Shown piece after piece: positions 17,722 through 26,611 of a stretch of DNA of 64,000 nucleotides. The notes beneath the pieces were generated by a model. It ran no database searches. It saw only the letters and a list, made by a program, of their open reading frames with translations, and was not told the origin of the DNA. The stretch covers positions 4,278,001 to 4,342,000 of the forward strand of contig NZ_CP029191.1 in assembly GCF_008642335.1 (NCBI RefSeq), read 5' to 3'. The stretch comes from Streptomyces venezuelae (GTDB taxonomy: Bacteria; Actinomycetota; Actinomycetes; Streptomycetales; Streptomycetaceae). Numbering within the stretch: the stretch's first letter is position 1; every line of letters begins with the position of its first letter. The translations under genes were made by a program, and so were the position numbers.

Positions 17722-19139
17722 CGCGCGCCCGCCTCTCCGTGCGAGGCCGCGGGGGGCAGGTCGTGGGCGCCGACCGCCCACCAGGCGGCCATCCCGAAGG
17801 CGATCGCCGTCAGGACGGTGGAGGGCCCGCCGATGTCGGCGTACACGAAGTCGATGAGCTGCCAGACCAGCAGCCCGCACGCCACCAGCGCGCAGTCGAG
17901 CCGCGGCCCGCCCGTCCCGTGCGCCCCTCCCGTCCCGTCCCGCCCCGCGCGCTGCCCCGTCCACCGGCGCACCGCGCACACCAGGAGCGCCGCCCAGGCA
18001 CCGGCCAGCGTGCCGAGCCCGACCAGGCCCTGCTCGCTGAGGACCAGCAGGTACATGTTGTGCGGGGACAGCAGCGGCTGGCGCACGAAGCCGCTGCCCG
18101 CGCCCGCCGTGTCGCTGCCGGAGGACAGGGCGAGCGAGGCGTGGCTGTCGCGGTGGTCGGGGAACCCCTTCAGACCGACGCCGGTCACCGGGTGCTCGCG
18201 CCACATGTCGGCGGAGGCCGCCCACATCGTGTAGCGGTCGGTCACCGACTGGTCGGGCGTGTCCGTGACCTGGGTGATGCTGCTGAGGCGTTCCTGGAGC
18301 ATCGCCGAGCCGACGCCGAATCCGGCGACCAGGACGACGGCGGCGGCGGCCGCGACGAGTAACACCTTGCCCGCACGGCGCACCCCGGCCAGCACGAGCA
18401 CCACGGTGCAGGCCGCGGTGGTGGCGATCCACGCGCCGCGGCTGAAGGACAGGGCGAGCGGCACGGTCAGGAGGCCCGCGCACACGACGGCCGCCGTCCG
18501 CCGGCGCGGTGCGTGCGGCCGGAAGGCCAGCGCCAGCGCGCAGACCAGGCCGTACGACACGACGGTGGCCATCCCCATCACGTCCGTGGAGCCGAACGTG
18601 CCGACCGCGCGGATGTCCTCGCCCATGTACGAGGCGCCGGTGCCGGTGAGGTTCTGGTGTACGCCGATGACGCCCTGCCACAGCCCGAGCCCGACGAACG
18701 ACCAGGCGAGGAGGCGGAAGTGGTGGGCGTCGCGGATCAGCATCAGGACGGCGGCCGGTACGAGCACGAAGATCTGCAGGTAGCGGGCGGCGCCGGCGAC
18801 GCCGGTCGCGGCGGAGGAGGCACCGAACGCCGCCGCGGTGATGCCGACGACCGGAAGGCCGAGGAGGACCGCGGCGGTGCGGGTCAGCGGCCGCTGCCGG
18901 GACCGCACGGCACGGACGACACAGCAGCCGACGACGAGGGCGGACACCGCGTCGGCCGCGCCGCCCGTGCCGCCCCCGCCGGACGACGCGCCCTCGGCGG
19001 GCGCCGGCAGGGCGAGCAGCGCGACCATGAGCACCACGGGAAGCACCGGGGCGCTCCGCCGCAGCCAGGGCGGCAGGGCGTCGCGAAGGTCCTGCAGGCG
19101 CGCCCCGAACGGGACGGCGGTGGACGGGGCGTGGGTCAC
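17718..19139 (-). CDS. O-antigen ligase/polymerase (Wzy/WaaL-like) membrane protein
   Basis: 473 residues from a GTG at 19139 with GGGAG upstream. About ten hydrophobic segments flank a large extracytoplasmic loop containing YTMWAASADMWREHPVTGVG and LSPHNMYLLVLSEQGLVG. These are the W-x3-HPxxGxG and PHN-x3-L signatures of the family. It joins or polymerises the repeat units outside the membrane. Five bases separate it from the priming transferase stop. Confidence 0.88.
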   Translation of the reverse strand: MTHAPSTAVPFGARLQDLRDALPPWLRRSAPVLPVVLMVALLALPAPAEGASSGGGGTGGAADAVSALVVGCCVVRAVRSRQRPLTRTAAVLLGLPVVGITAAAFGASSAATGVAGAARYLQIFVLVPAAVLMLIRDAHHFRLLAWSFVGLGLWQGVIGVHQNLTGTGASYMGEDIRAVGTFGSTDVMGMATVVSYGLVCALALAFRPHAPRRRTAAVVCAGLLTVPLALSFSRGAWIATTAACTVVLVLAGVRRAGKVLLVAAAAAVVLVAGFGVGSAMLQERLSSITQVTDTPDQSVTDRYTMWAASADMWREHPVTGVGLKGFPDHRDSHASLALSSGSDTAGAGSGFVRQPLLSPHNMYLLVLSEQGLVGLGTLAGAWAALLVCAVRRWTGQRAGRDGTGGAHGTGGPRLDCALVACGLLVWQLIDFVYADIGGPSTVLTAIAFGMAAWWAVGAHDLPPAASHGEAGAR

Positions 19140-19144
19140 CGTGG

Positions 19145-20656
19145 TCAGCTCCCGGTGCGGCGGACGAGGCAGCCGAGGGTGCGCAGCAGGATGCACAGGT
19201 CCTGCCAGAACGACCAGCTGTCGATGTAGGCGTTGTCGAAGCGGCACCGGTCCTCGATGGAGGTGTCGCCGCGCAGCCCGTGGATCTGGGCCAGGCCCGT
19301 GATGCCGGTGGGCATGCGGTGCCGGTGGGCGTAGTCCGGATAGGTCTGGCTGAACTGCGTGACGAAGAAGGGCCGTTCGGGGCGCGGCCCGACCAGGCTC
19401 ATGTCGCCGCGCAGCACGTTCCACAGCTGGGGCAGCTCGTCGAGCGAGGTGCCGCGCAGGAACCGGCAGAACGCGCTCATCCGGTGCTCGTCGGCGACGC
19501 TCCACCGGGTCGCCGCCTCCTGCGGGTCGGCGGGCCGGTGGGTGCGGAACTTGAGGAGGGTGAACAGCCGCCCGTCCTTGCCGACCCGCTCCTGGCGGAA
19601 GATCACGCCGGGTCCCTCGACGGTCCGCAGGACCAGCGCGCAGGTCGCGAGGACCGGCGCCGCCGCGAGCAGCAGCACTCCGGAGACCGCGATGTCCAGG
19701 AGCCGCTTGCCGACGCCGGTCCCGCGGGTCGCGGCGGACGTCAGGGGGCGGCACGCGAACCCGGCCACGTACTGCCGGGGTCCGTCCGGCGCGGGCACAG
19801 GGACCGCACGGTGCGCCTCGATCTCCCACAGGTCGCAGCCCAGGCCGTGCAGGACCGGCAGCCATCGGGCGGGGCCGGGCCCGGGACCGTGTCCGGCGAC
19901 GAGCAGCACCGCGCCGACGTCGTTCTGGATCACCGCACGGTGCAGTTCGTCCTCCGTGCAGAGAACGGGCAGTTCGGGCCCGCCCTGCGTCTCGGCGTCG
20001 TCCTCCTCGTCCTGCGGGGCGTCGGCGGTCTCGCCGACGATGCCCACGGGGCGCATGCCGCAGCCGGGGCGCCGCAGCAGCGCGGCCGCCACCCCGCGGG
20101 CCTGGCCGCTCGGCCCGAGGACGAGGACCGGCCGGGGCCTGCGCACGGTGGCGGCCCGCCGGTGCCGGTGGACGAGGGCGCGCCCGCAGAGGCTGAGCAG
20201 GCACTGGACCGCCGCCATGGCGAGCAGCGTGCGCGGGGCGAGCGGCCCGACGGCGGGCAGTGCGGTCGCGAGGACCGCGGTGACCGACCAGGCGAGCACG
20301 GTCCGCCCGGCGAGCGACGGCAACTGGCCGAGCGTGTCGGGCAGCGCGGCGTACTCGTACAGGCGGCCCTGCACGTTCAGGGCCAGTATGGCGAGCACGA
20401 GGAGCGGGGCGAGGACGGCCTGCCGGAGGGGGTCGTCGAGCGGCAGCAGGGCGGCCAGGGCGGCGGCGCAGTCGACGGCCACCAAGGCGGCGGCCGAGCG
20501 CCGTTGCCGGGCCGGGAGCCGCGCCGTCGCGCCGCCGCGCAGGGCCGTCGCTTCGCGTGGCGCGACGACGAAGGTGCCGGGCGGGGCCTGGGTGTCCTGC
20601 CGTGACTGAGCCGATGAGGAAGCAACGGTCCGTTCCGCACTCACGTCGTGCTGCAC
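19145..20656 (-). CDS. polyprenyl glycosylphosphotransferase (WcaJ/WbaP-like priming enzyme)
   Basis: 503 residues. A GTG at 20644 is an alternative start. Four N-terminal membrane segments and a CoA-binding-like region (VLVLGPSGQARGVAAALL) precede the C-terminal catalytic domain, which begins at GVGKRLLDIAVSGVLLL. The family signatures FTLLKFRTH, FLRGTSLDELPQLWNVLRGD and MSLVGPRPERP are all present. It transfers a sugar-1-phosphate to undecaprenyl phosphate, the first step of repeat-unit assembly. It overlaps the GT4 stop. Confidence 0.92.
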   Translation of the reverse strand: MQHDVSAERTVASSSAQSRQDTQAPPGTFVVAPREATALRGGATARLPARQRRSAAALVAVDCAAALAALLPLDDPLRQAVLAPLLVLAILALNVQGRLYEYAALPDTLGQLPSLAGRTVLAWSVTAVLATALPAVGPLAPRTLLAMAAVQCLLSLCGRALVHRHRRAATVRRPRPVLVLGPSGQARGVAAALLRRPGCGMRPVGIVGETADAPQDEEDDAETQGGPELPVLCTEDELHRAVIQNDVGAVLLVAGHGPGPGPARWLPVLHGLGCDLWEIEAHRAVPVPAPDGPRQYVAGFACRPLTSAATRGTGVGKRLLDIAVSGVLLLAAAPVLATCALVLRTVEGPGVIFRQERVGKDGRLFTLLKFRTHRPADPQEAATRWSVADEHRMSAFCRFLRGTSLDELPQLWNVLRGDMSLVGPRPERPFFVTQFSQTYPDYAHRHRMPTGITGLAQIHGLRGDTSIEDRCRFDNAYIDSWSFWQDLCILLRTLGCLVRRTGS

Positions 20657-21777
20657 TCCCTGTACTCGGTGGGCGCCGTGCCCAGAAGCTCGCCGTACAC
20701 CGCGTCGACCGCGGCCGCGGCGCGCCGTGCGTCGTGGTGGTCCAGTACGTGCTCGCGGCCCCGCCGCCCCAGTTCGTCCCGCAGCCGCCCGTCCCGCAGC
20801 AGGGCGACCAGCGCCCGGGCGAGGGCGCCGGGGTCCTCCGGCGGTACGAGGGAGTGCGGGCGGTGGGACGGCGGCAGGCTCTCCCGCGCCCCGTCCACGT
20901 CGGTGACGACGACCGGACGGCCGCAGGCCATGGCTTCGAGCGGGGCCAGTGCCATGCCCTCCCAGCGGGACGGCAGGACGACCACGTCGGCCGCCCGGTA
21001 CCAGGGCGCGGCGTCGGCCGCCGCGCCCGCGAAGGCGACCCGCGGCCCGGCCCGCTCCCGCAGCCGGGCGTCGTCGGGTCCCTCACCGACCAGGACGAGG
21101 CGGGCGTCGGGCACCTGCGCGGCCACCGCGGGCCAGGCGCGCAGGAGGACGTCCTGTCCCTTCTGGCGGCAGAGCCTGCCGACGCACACCACCAGCGGGA
21201 CGTGCGTGGGGTCCTGCCCGGTGGGCGCGAACCGGTCGGTGTCCACACCGTTGGGGATCACCTGGTACGAACCCGAGATGCCGGCGCGGCGTCCGGTCAC
21301 CCACTCCGCCTCGCTGACGCAGACGATGCGGGCCGCCCACCGCGCGGCCCGGCGCTCCCACAGGCGGGCGAGGAACCCGGTGGGGCCGCCGACCGCCTCG
21401 AAGGACCAGGCGTGCGGCTGGAACACCGTGGGGATGCCGCCGCGCAGGGCGAGACGTGCGGCGAGCCCGGCCTTGGCGCTGTGGGCGTGGACGAGGCCGG
21501 GCCCCACGTCGTCGATGACGCGCCGCAGCTCTCGCACCTCGCCCGGCAGGCCGCGGCCGGGGGAGCGGGACGCCGTCCAGGGGTGGACGCGGACGCCGGG
21601 GCCGAGGGCGCGCAGCGCGCCGGGCAGGAAACCGTCCGGGGGGCAGGCCACGTGCACGTCGGTGCCGGTGGCGGCCTGCGCGGCGGCCAGGTCGACGACG
21701 ACCCGTGCCACGCCGCCCTCCACGGGCTGGCTGACGTGCAGGACCCGTGGGGGGCGGGGTGCTGAAGGCAGAGGCAT
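20641..21777 (-). CDS. GT4 family glycosyltransferase
   Basis: 378 residues from an ATG with GAAGGAGA upstream. It is a GT-B enzyme: HVSQPVEGGVARVVVDL at the N-terminus, LVHAHSAKAGLAARLALRG, YQVIPNGVDTDRF, VVCVGRLCRQKGQDVLLRAW, and the donor site LPSRWEGMALAPLEAMACG. It is the first gene of the main polysaccharide operon (21777 down to 12318). Its strong ribosome site and the spacing behind the next upstream gene suggest that the operon promoter lies in 21778-21846. Confidence 0.9.
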   Translation of the reverse strand: MPLPSAPRPPRVLHVSQPVEGGVARVVVDLAAAQAATGTDVHVACPPDGFLPGALRALGPGVRVHPWTASRSPGRGLPGEVRELRRVIDDVGPGLVHAHSAKAGLAARLALRGGIPTVFQPHAWSFEAVGGPTGFLARLWERRAARWAARIVCVSEAEWVTGRRAGISGSYQVIPNGVDTDRFAPTGQDPTHVPLVVCVGRLCRQKGQDVLLRAWPAVAAQVPDARLVLVGEGPDDARLRERAGPRVAFAGAAADAAPWYRAADVVVLPSRWEGMALAPLEAMACGRPVVVTDVDGARESLPPSHRPHSLVPPEDPGALARALVALLRDGRLRDELGRRGREHVLDHHDARRAAAAVDAVYGELLGTAPTEYRECSTT

Positions 21778-21846
21778 GCGCGTCTCCTTCGAGTCGGTGC
21801 GGGCACCGCGGAAGCGGAGCGGGGCGACGGGTGCCAGGGGGCTGCC

Positions 21847-22950
21847 CTAGCGCTTCGCGGCGACGGCCGCGAAGACCACGCCGACCCACGCCGGGTCCCG
21901 CGAGGCGAGGTGGACCGTCAGATCTCCGCGCCGTCCGTGGCCCGCGGCCAGCGGGAAGACGTCGGAGTCGTAGCCGAGGGTGTTCGGGTGGGCGGGGTTC
22001 CTGCGGGCCGGGGCGCCCGGCTCGCTGATGGTCGAGTTGAGCGCGTCACCGGCGGGGTTGGCGGCGTCCGTCAGCGGCACGGGGCCGGTGGGTCCGGACG
22101 AGACGGCGACGGTGTCGCCGCGCCGCCCGCGGTCGCCGTCGTACGCCACCACGCCGACGGTGCCCGCCGTGCCGCCCGGCACGCCGCGCAGCCGCACCGC
22201 GTGCCGGGTGCCGTGCTCGCCGGTCGCGTCGAAGCCGTCGTACACGGCGAGGGCGCGCAGGGGTTCGGCGGCGTTCTCGTACGCCACCGCCAGCGTCCAG
22301 CCGCCCCAGGCACCGGCCTTGGAGTGCCCCTTGGCGACGTTGACCTGCGCCACGGTGTACGCACCGCCGCCCGCCGAGCGGACGAGCGGGGTGACGTCGG
22401 CGGAGGCCTGGAAGGCGTCGGCGCCGTCGGTGACGCGGTGGCCGACCGGGGTGTCGGCGATGACCGGTTTGTAATGGCCGCCGGGCTCGGCGATCAGCAC
22501 CCGTCCGTTGTCCTTGGGAGGTTTCTGTTCGCCGACCCGGAGGTTGCCGCCCCAGTACAGCCGCGCGTAGGAGACGCGGGAGTGCGGGGGCAGACGGACC
22601 TCGCCCGTACTGGAGTTGTAGGTGTTCGGGTCGTCGTCGACGTCGACGTAGAACATGTCGAAGTCGTCGTTCGCCCCCGGACGGCCGCCCCGCGTACGGG
22701 CGCAGGACTCCGCCGTACGGTCCACCGCGCGGCGGCAGGTGATCGCAGAGTTGGCGGCCCGGACGATCCCGCCGTGCTGCACCGCTCTGTAGCGCTGCGC
22801 GAAATCGATGCGCGTCCTCTCGGTGCTCTTCTCGCCGCTCCTGTCGCCGTCGCCGGGCGGGGCGGCCGAGCCGGTCCCGGTCGCGGCGAGGCACGCGGCC
22901 AGTGCGAGAGGGATGACGAACATGCGACGCAGGCCCAGGGAGTGACGCAT
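21847..22950 (-). CDS. secreted surface protein, DUF3344-like
   Basis: 367 residues from the ATG at 22950. A signal peptide of about 29 residues is followed by FDMFYVDVDDDPNTYNSSTG, SYARLYWGGNLRV, DVTPLVRSAGGGAYTVAQV, GWTLAVAYENAAEPLRALAV and a YDGFDATGEHG loop. This beta-rich pattern resembles DUF3344-type extracellular proteins of actinomycetes. There is no sorting signal. It lies just upstream of the polysaccharide operon on the same strand and may be transcribed with it. The function is unknown. Confidence 0.6.
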   Translation of the reverse strand: MRHSLGLRRMFVIPLALAACLAATGTGSAAPPGDGDRSGEKSTERTRIDFAQRYRAVQHGGIVRAANSAITCRRAVDRTAESCARTRGGRPGANDDFDMFYVDVDDDPNTYNSSTGEVRLPPHSRVSYARLYWGGNLRVGEQKPPKDNGRVLIAEPGGHYKPVIADTPVGHRVTDGADAFQASADVTPLVRSAGGGAYTVAQVNVAKGHSKAGAWGGWTLAVAYENAAEPLRALAVYDGFDATGEHGTRHAVRLRGVPGGTAGTVGVVAYDGDRGRRGDTVAVSSGPTGPVPLTDAANPAGDALNSTISEPGAPARRNPAHPNTLGYDSDVFPLAAGHGRRGDLTVHLASRDPAWVGVVFAAVAAKR

Positions 22951-23254
22951 GACGGCGTTGGCCTTCCGAGTGTGTGAACTCTGAACCACAGCGGAGATAA
23001 GGGCGATTCACCCTCTTTGCACTTACCTGAGGGCATATAAGTGGAATGCCCTAAAGGGAAGCGCAACTGTAGCCGTTGACGCGGGAGGCTCGGCCGACCT
23101 CCGGGCGTGTGTCGGATTGGTGAAGGCCCGTCACGGGCGGTTGCCGGCGCGCATCACCCGTCTGGGCGCACAACTCGGCACCGACGTCGGCAGTTGATCC
23201 CTCCAGACGGGCAGCCCGCCCGTACGTCGCATCATCACCAAGGAGCAGCACTCC
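22951..23254. promoter_or_regulatory. divergent upstream region of chpF and the DUF3344-like gene
   Basis: This is 304 bp with no gene. The stretch 23000-23060 is AT-rich for this genome. A plus-strand CGTTGA hexamer sits at 23074-23079, the same hexamer found upstream of rdlA, rdlB and chpD. Confidence 0.35.
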
Positions 23255-23494
23255 ATGTCCCGTACCACCAAGGCTCTTGCCCTGTCCGCTGTCGCCGCCG
23301 CCGCCGTGGCCGGCACCGCGGGCGTCGCCGCCGCCGACGCCGGCTCGCAGGGCGCTGCCACCAACTCCCCCGGCGTGATCTCGGGCAACAACGCGCAGGT
23401 GCCGGTCCACGTCCCCGTCAACGTGTGCGGCAACAGCATCAACGTCATCGGTCTGCTGAACCCGGCGTTCGGCAACACGTGCGTCAACGACTGA
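23255..23494 (+). CDS. chpF: short chaplin (ChpF-like)
   Basis: 79 residues from an ATG preceded by AAGGAG. A signal peptide ends near AAADA. The single chaplin domain, NSPGVISGNNAQVPVHVPVN then VCGNSINVIGLLNPAFGNTC, is nearly identical to the ChpD-like protein and keeps both Cys residues. It would be secreted and assemble into the hydrophobic amyloid coat. The name follows position relative to the polysaccharide cluster. A hairpin terminator follows. Confidence 0.92.
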   Translation: MSRTTKALALSAVAAAAVAGTAGVAAADAGSQGAATNSPGVISGNNAQVPVHVPVNVCGNSINVIGLLNPAFGNTCVND

Positions 23495-23512
23495 CGCACC
23501 GTCGGTTCAGAG

Positions 23513-23546
23513 CGGCCGTCCCCGCGGAAGCGGGGGCGGCCGTTCC
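23513..23546 (+). terminator. hairpin after chpF
   Basis: The arms 23513-23525 and 23530-23542 pair almost perfectly around a GGAA tetraloop, 18 bases after the chpF stop. The T-run is weak. Confidence 0.75.
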
Positions 23547-23771
23547 GCGTTTCGGCGCGGTGCGCGCCGGACGGCCGGTATGACGGGCGGTGCCCCGAAT
23601 GGAGTGCGCGCCCCCGAACGGCCGACCGACCGTCAGATCCCTGTCCCACCTGCGCAGATGCTCACATGAACCACGAACCGCCGATACGTTCCGCAGCCGC
23701 TCGGTTGCGGACCGCGTGCGGCGCTTTCACGGTGATCACACGATCTGATGCATCACCGAAAGGGACACACC

Positions 23772-24395
23772 ATGCGCGCTCTGCCTGTACGGCGCCTCGC
23801 GACCACCACCCTGTGCGCGGCGCTGCTCCTCGGCACGGCAGGACCGGCCCTCGCCTCCGTCGGCGACGCCTCCCGCGACCAGGCCCGGACCGCCCCGCGC
23901 GCGCCCGCGGCGCCGGACCCGCTGGCCCAGGTCCAGCAGCTGATCAACATCGAGGGTGTCCTGAAAGCCGTCAGCGAGCTGCTGACCGCCGTGCTGAAGG
24001 CGCCGGGCAACAAGCTCTCCCCCGAAGACGTCAAGAAGCACACCGAAGCGCTGAAGAAGGCCCTGGAAGCGGCGGCCAAGCCGCCGGCCAAGGGCGCCAC
24101 GGAGGCGGTCCCGAAGACGGCCACGGAGGCGGTCCCGAAGACGGTCACCGGCGTCGCGGCCCGTGCCGACAAGGCGCCGCTCGACCCCAAGGCCGACGCC
24201 GTGGCGGCGCTGCAGAAGGCGGTGGACGCCCTCCTCAAGGCCGCCACCGCGGGCGACATCAAGGCCGTCGCCGCGCAGGTCCCCACGATCCTCACCGGCG
24301 TCGTCAACTTCCTCGTCGCCTCGATCACGGGCGGCGGCCTGCCCGCCCCGGCGCTGCCCGAGACGCCCGCACTGCCGAAGACACCCGCGCTCTGA
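23772..24395 (+). CDS. secreted Ala/Lys-rich helical protein of unknown function
   Basis: 207 residues from the ATG at 23772, with GAAAGGGAC upstream. A signal peptide runs to about LASVG. The mature part is helical and low in complexity, with LAQVQQLINIEGVLKAVSEL, a Lys-rich stretch (KKALEAAAKPPAKG), a duplicated TEAVPKTA/V unit (about residues 106-121), and a Pro-rich tail of repeated LP-x-TPAL. There is no Cys. Nothing known is recognised. The setting between chaplins suggests a cell-surface or spore-coat role, which is inference. Confidence 0.65.
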   Translation: MRALPVRRLATTTLCAALLLGTAGPALASVGDASRDQARTAPRAPAAPDPLAQVQQLINIEGVLKAVSELLTAVLKAPGNKLSPEDVKKHTEALKKALEAAAKPPAKGATEAVPKTATEAVPKTVTGVAARADKAPLDPKADAVAALQKAVDALLKAATAGDIKAVAAQVPTILTGVVNFLVASITGGGLPAPALPETPALPKTPAL

Positions 24396-24550
24396 TTTGC
24401 ATTCTTTATCCGAGTGGGATCGGTGAAGTTTCGGGGCCAGGGGTTTCCGTACCGTCTCGCGCTCGTTAGTCCCGGGGTAAGAGACAACAGGCGCTCCATG
24501 CCTGAACGGTGCTCCAAAAGGCGGCGCGCGTCGCCAAAGAAAGGAACATG

Positions 24551-24835
24551 ATGAAGGCCCTGAAGGCTGCTGCAGTTCTCGCCGGTTCGATCGCCGTGGC
24601 CGGCTCCGCCGCCCCCGCGTTCGCCGCTGACCTGGCACCCACCAGCCTGAACGGTGGCCTCGAGACCATTGCGGGCCAGACCCCGCACCTGCTCGACACC
24701 AAGCCGGTGAGCACGAACATGCTCGACACCGAGAACAAGGACTCGGTCGTCAGCACGGTCACGGACACCACGGACAGCATCAACTCCGCGGGCGGTCCCA
24801 CCGAGCTCCTCGGCGGCCTTCCCATCGGCCACTAA
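24551..24835 (+). CDS. small secreted protein
   Basis: 94 residues from the second of two adjacent ATGs (24548 and 24551), behind AAAGGAAC. A signal peptide ends near AFAAD. The mature 70 residues are polar, with Thr/Ser and paired LLDT/MLDT motifs and a C-terminal GGPTELLGGLPIGH. There is no Cys. It resembles the many short exported proteins made by Streptomyces during aerial growth. A strong hairpin follows at 24856. Confidence 0.7.
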   Translation: MKALKAAAVLAGSIAVAGSAAPAFAADLAPTSLNGGLETIAGQTPHLLDTKPVSTNMLDTENKDSVVSTVTDTTDSINSAGGPTELLGGLPIGH

Positions 24836-24855
24836 AACGCGCTTCATGTCCGCGC

Positions 24856-24892
24856 AAGGGCCGGTCACCTCTTCCACGGACCGGCCCTTCGG
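24856..24892 (+). terminator. hairpin after small secreted gene
   Basis: Perfect 11-base arms (24856-24866 and 24879-24889) enclose a 12-base loop, 20 bases after the stop. Confidence 0.75.
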
Positions 24893-25032
24893 CATGTCCG
24901 CATGCCGTGTGAGTACGGCCGTCAGCTCCGCGGCCGACCGGGTGACCCCATCGTGTGATGGCGTTTCCGCGCTGGGCCACACGGGTGACAACGGGCCCGG
25001 ACCCGTACGCCCACGTCTATACGGTTCCCCTC

Positions 25033-25536
25033 ATGACCTCAACTTCCAGCGAACAGCGCCCCTTCCAAGTAACTGATCTGGGAACCGTGGCTGTTCTCGC
25101 CTGGAGCGGTGAACACCCCGACGACGAAAAGGACATGCCTTTCCTGCTGGCGTACTCCCTCGGCGACACCGAGGGCGGCCCCGAGTCCACCGCCGAAGCG
25201 ATGCGCCACCTCCTCGACGAGGCCGGGCTGCCCGTCGGCGGCCCCCTCATCGACGGCGCGCGCAACCCCTCCCTGCCGGTCAGCCTCCTCGTCGAGGGCG
25301 AGAACGCCGTCGTGAGCATGCCCCAGCTGAACGCCCAGTGCGTGGTGCCGCCGGAGTGGCTCGCCGCTGTGAAGAAGCGCGGCCACGCCTACTTCATGGC
25401 CACCACGCGCGCGTGGCCGGACGCCAAGCCGGGCGAGCCCGTCTCCGAGGAGCGCCTCAGCGAGTTCGCAGGGGCCGAGGAGACCATGCTGAGCGCGGCG
25501 CATTGCCTGCTGCCCGCCCGTAGCCTGCGCCGATGA
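25033..25536 (+). CDS. DUF5949-like cytoplasmic protein
   Basis: 167 residues from the ATG at 25033. Features are FQVTDLGTVAVLAWSGEHPD, a central AEAMRHLLDEAGLPVGG, VSMPQLNAQCVVPPEWL, and a C-terminal HCLLPARSL. This matches the pattern of a conserved Streptomyces family of unknown function (DUF5949, from memory). There is no signal peptide or membrane segment. It is coupled by ATGA to the VKOR gene, hinting at a shared role in the same process. Confidence 0.65.
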   Translation: MTSTSSEQRPFQVTDLGTVAVLAWSGEHPDDEKDMPFLLAYSLGDTEGGPESTAEAMRHLLDEAGLPVGGPLIDGARNPSLPVSLLVEGENAVVSMPQLNAQCVVPPEWLAAVKKRGHAYFMATTRAWPDAKPGEPVSEERLSEFAGAEETMLSAAHCLLPARSLRR

Positions 25537-26198
25537 GCCGCACCACCGACCTGCCGCACCGGGTACCGCTCCAAGCCGTCGGCGAGCCCGGTGCGGCGCG
25601 CCCCGCGCCCGCCGGCCCCGGCGCCCCCGCCGCAGGCCGGTGGCTCGGCCTGCTCTTGGCGGGCACCGGCGCGGCGGGGCTCCTGGCCGCCTGGGTGATC
25701 ACCCTCGACAAGCTCCACCTGATGAAGGACCCGGACTACGTCCCCGGGTGCAGCCTCAACCCCGTGGTCGCCTGCGGCAACATCATGCGGAGCGAGCAGG
25801 CCGCGGCCTTCGGATTCCCCAACCCGATGCTGGGGCTCGTCGCCTACGCGGTCGTCATCTGCGTCGGCGCCGGACTGATCGGCGGTGCGCGCTTTCCCCG
25901 CTGGTACTGGCTCACCTTCAACGCGGGCACCGCATTCGGCGTCGCGTTCTGCGGCTGGCTGCAATTCCAGTCCCTCTACCGGATCAATTCCCTCTGCCTG
26001 TGGTGCTGTCTCGCCTGGGCCGCCACGACACTCATGTTCTGGTACGTGACAGCACATAACGTACGGTCCCGATTCCTGCCCGCACCCCGATGGCTGCGCA
26101 CCGCACTCGGTGAATTCACGTGGGTCTTTCCCGCCCTGCACATGGGCGTCATCGGAATGCTCATCCTGACGCGCTGGTGGGACTTCTGGACCGGCTGA
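25533..26198 (+). CDS. vitamin K epoxide reductase (VKOR) family membrane oxidoreductase
   Basis: 221 residues with about five membrane segments. The VKOR Cys set is present: the loop pair in PGCSLNPVVACGN and the membrane CxxC in NSLCLWCCLAW. FPNPMLGLVAYAVV is also typical of the family. Bacterial VKOR reoxidises DsbA-like proteins with menaquinone, so it supplies disulfides to exported proteins. It sits between chaplin genes and directly before melC1. Chaplins, rodlins and other local exported proteins carry paired Cys residues. Confidence 0.88.
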   Translation: MSRTTDLPHRVPLQAVGEPGAARPAPAGPGAPAAGRWLGLLLAGTGAAGLLAAWVITLDKLHLMKDPDYVPGCSLNPVVACGNIMRSEQAAAFGFPNPMLGLVAYAVVICVGAGLIGGARFPRWYWLTFNAGTAFGVAFCGWLQFQSLYRINSLCLWCCLAWAATTLMFWYVTAHNVRSRFLPAPRWLRTALGEFTWVFPALHMGVIGMLILTRWWDFWTG

Positions 26199-26223
26199 CA
26201 GGACCCGTCGACGAAAGGACGCC

Positions 26224-26601
26224 ATGGGCTCCCCGTTCCTCGACCGCATGACCCGCCGCCACCTCATCGGAACCGCGGCCACGGCATGCCTGGCCGCGGC
26301 GGGCATCGCCCGCGCCGTACCGGACGCGCCGCCGCCGGACCCGCCCGGCGACGCACCGTTCGACGAGACGTACCGCGGGCGGCGCATCCAGGGCGAACCC
26401 ACGGCCCACCAGGGCGGCCACGCCTCCGGAGGCTGGCGGATCACCGTCGACGGGCGGCAGCTCGGCCTCATGCGCCGCGCGGACGGCAGCTACCTGAGCA
26501 TGGTGGACCACTACCAGTCGTACGCGACGCCGCTCGCGGCCGCGCAAGGAGCCGTCGATGAGCTCGGCCCCCTCCGCGCCCTCAGCGGCCGCGTCCACTG
26601 A
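26224..26601 (+). CDS. melC1: tyrosinase copper chaperone MelC1
   Basis: 125 residues from an ATG with GAAAGGAC upstream. The start MTRRHLIGTAATACL inside the N-terminus is a Tat-type signal. The mature domain has FDETYRGRRIQGEP, HQGGH and MVDHYQSYATPLAAA. MelC1 delivers copper to apo-tyrosinase and carries it through the Tat pathway. The operon arrangement, 10 bases before melC2, is the classic Streptomyces one. Confidence 0.92.
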   Translation: MGSPFLDRMTRRHLIGTAATACLAAAGIARAVPDAPPPDPPGDAPFDETYRGRRIQGEPTAHQGGHASGGWRITVDGRQLGLMRRADGSYLSMVDHYQSYATPLAAAQGAVDELGPLRALSGRVH

Positions 26602-26611
26602 GGGGGCGGTC

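Noticed and set aside
15511..18234. 907-residue open frame on the plus strand
   Set aside because: It is antisense to the deacetylase, flippase and ligase genes. The product is charged and repetitive, a shadow.
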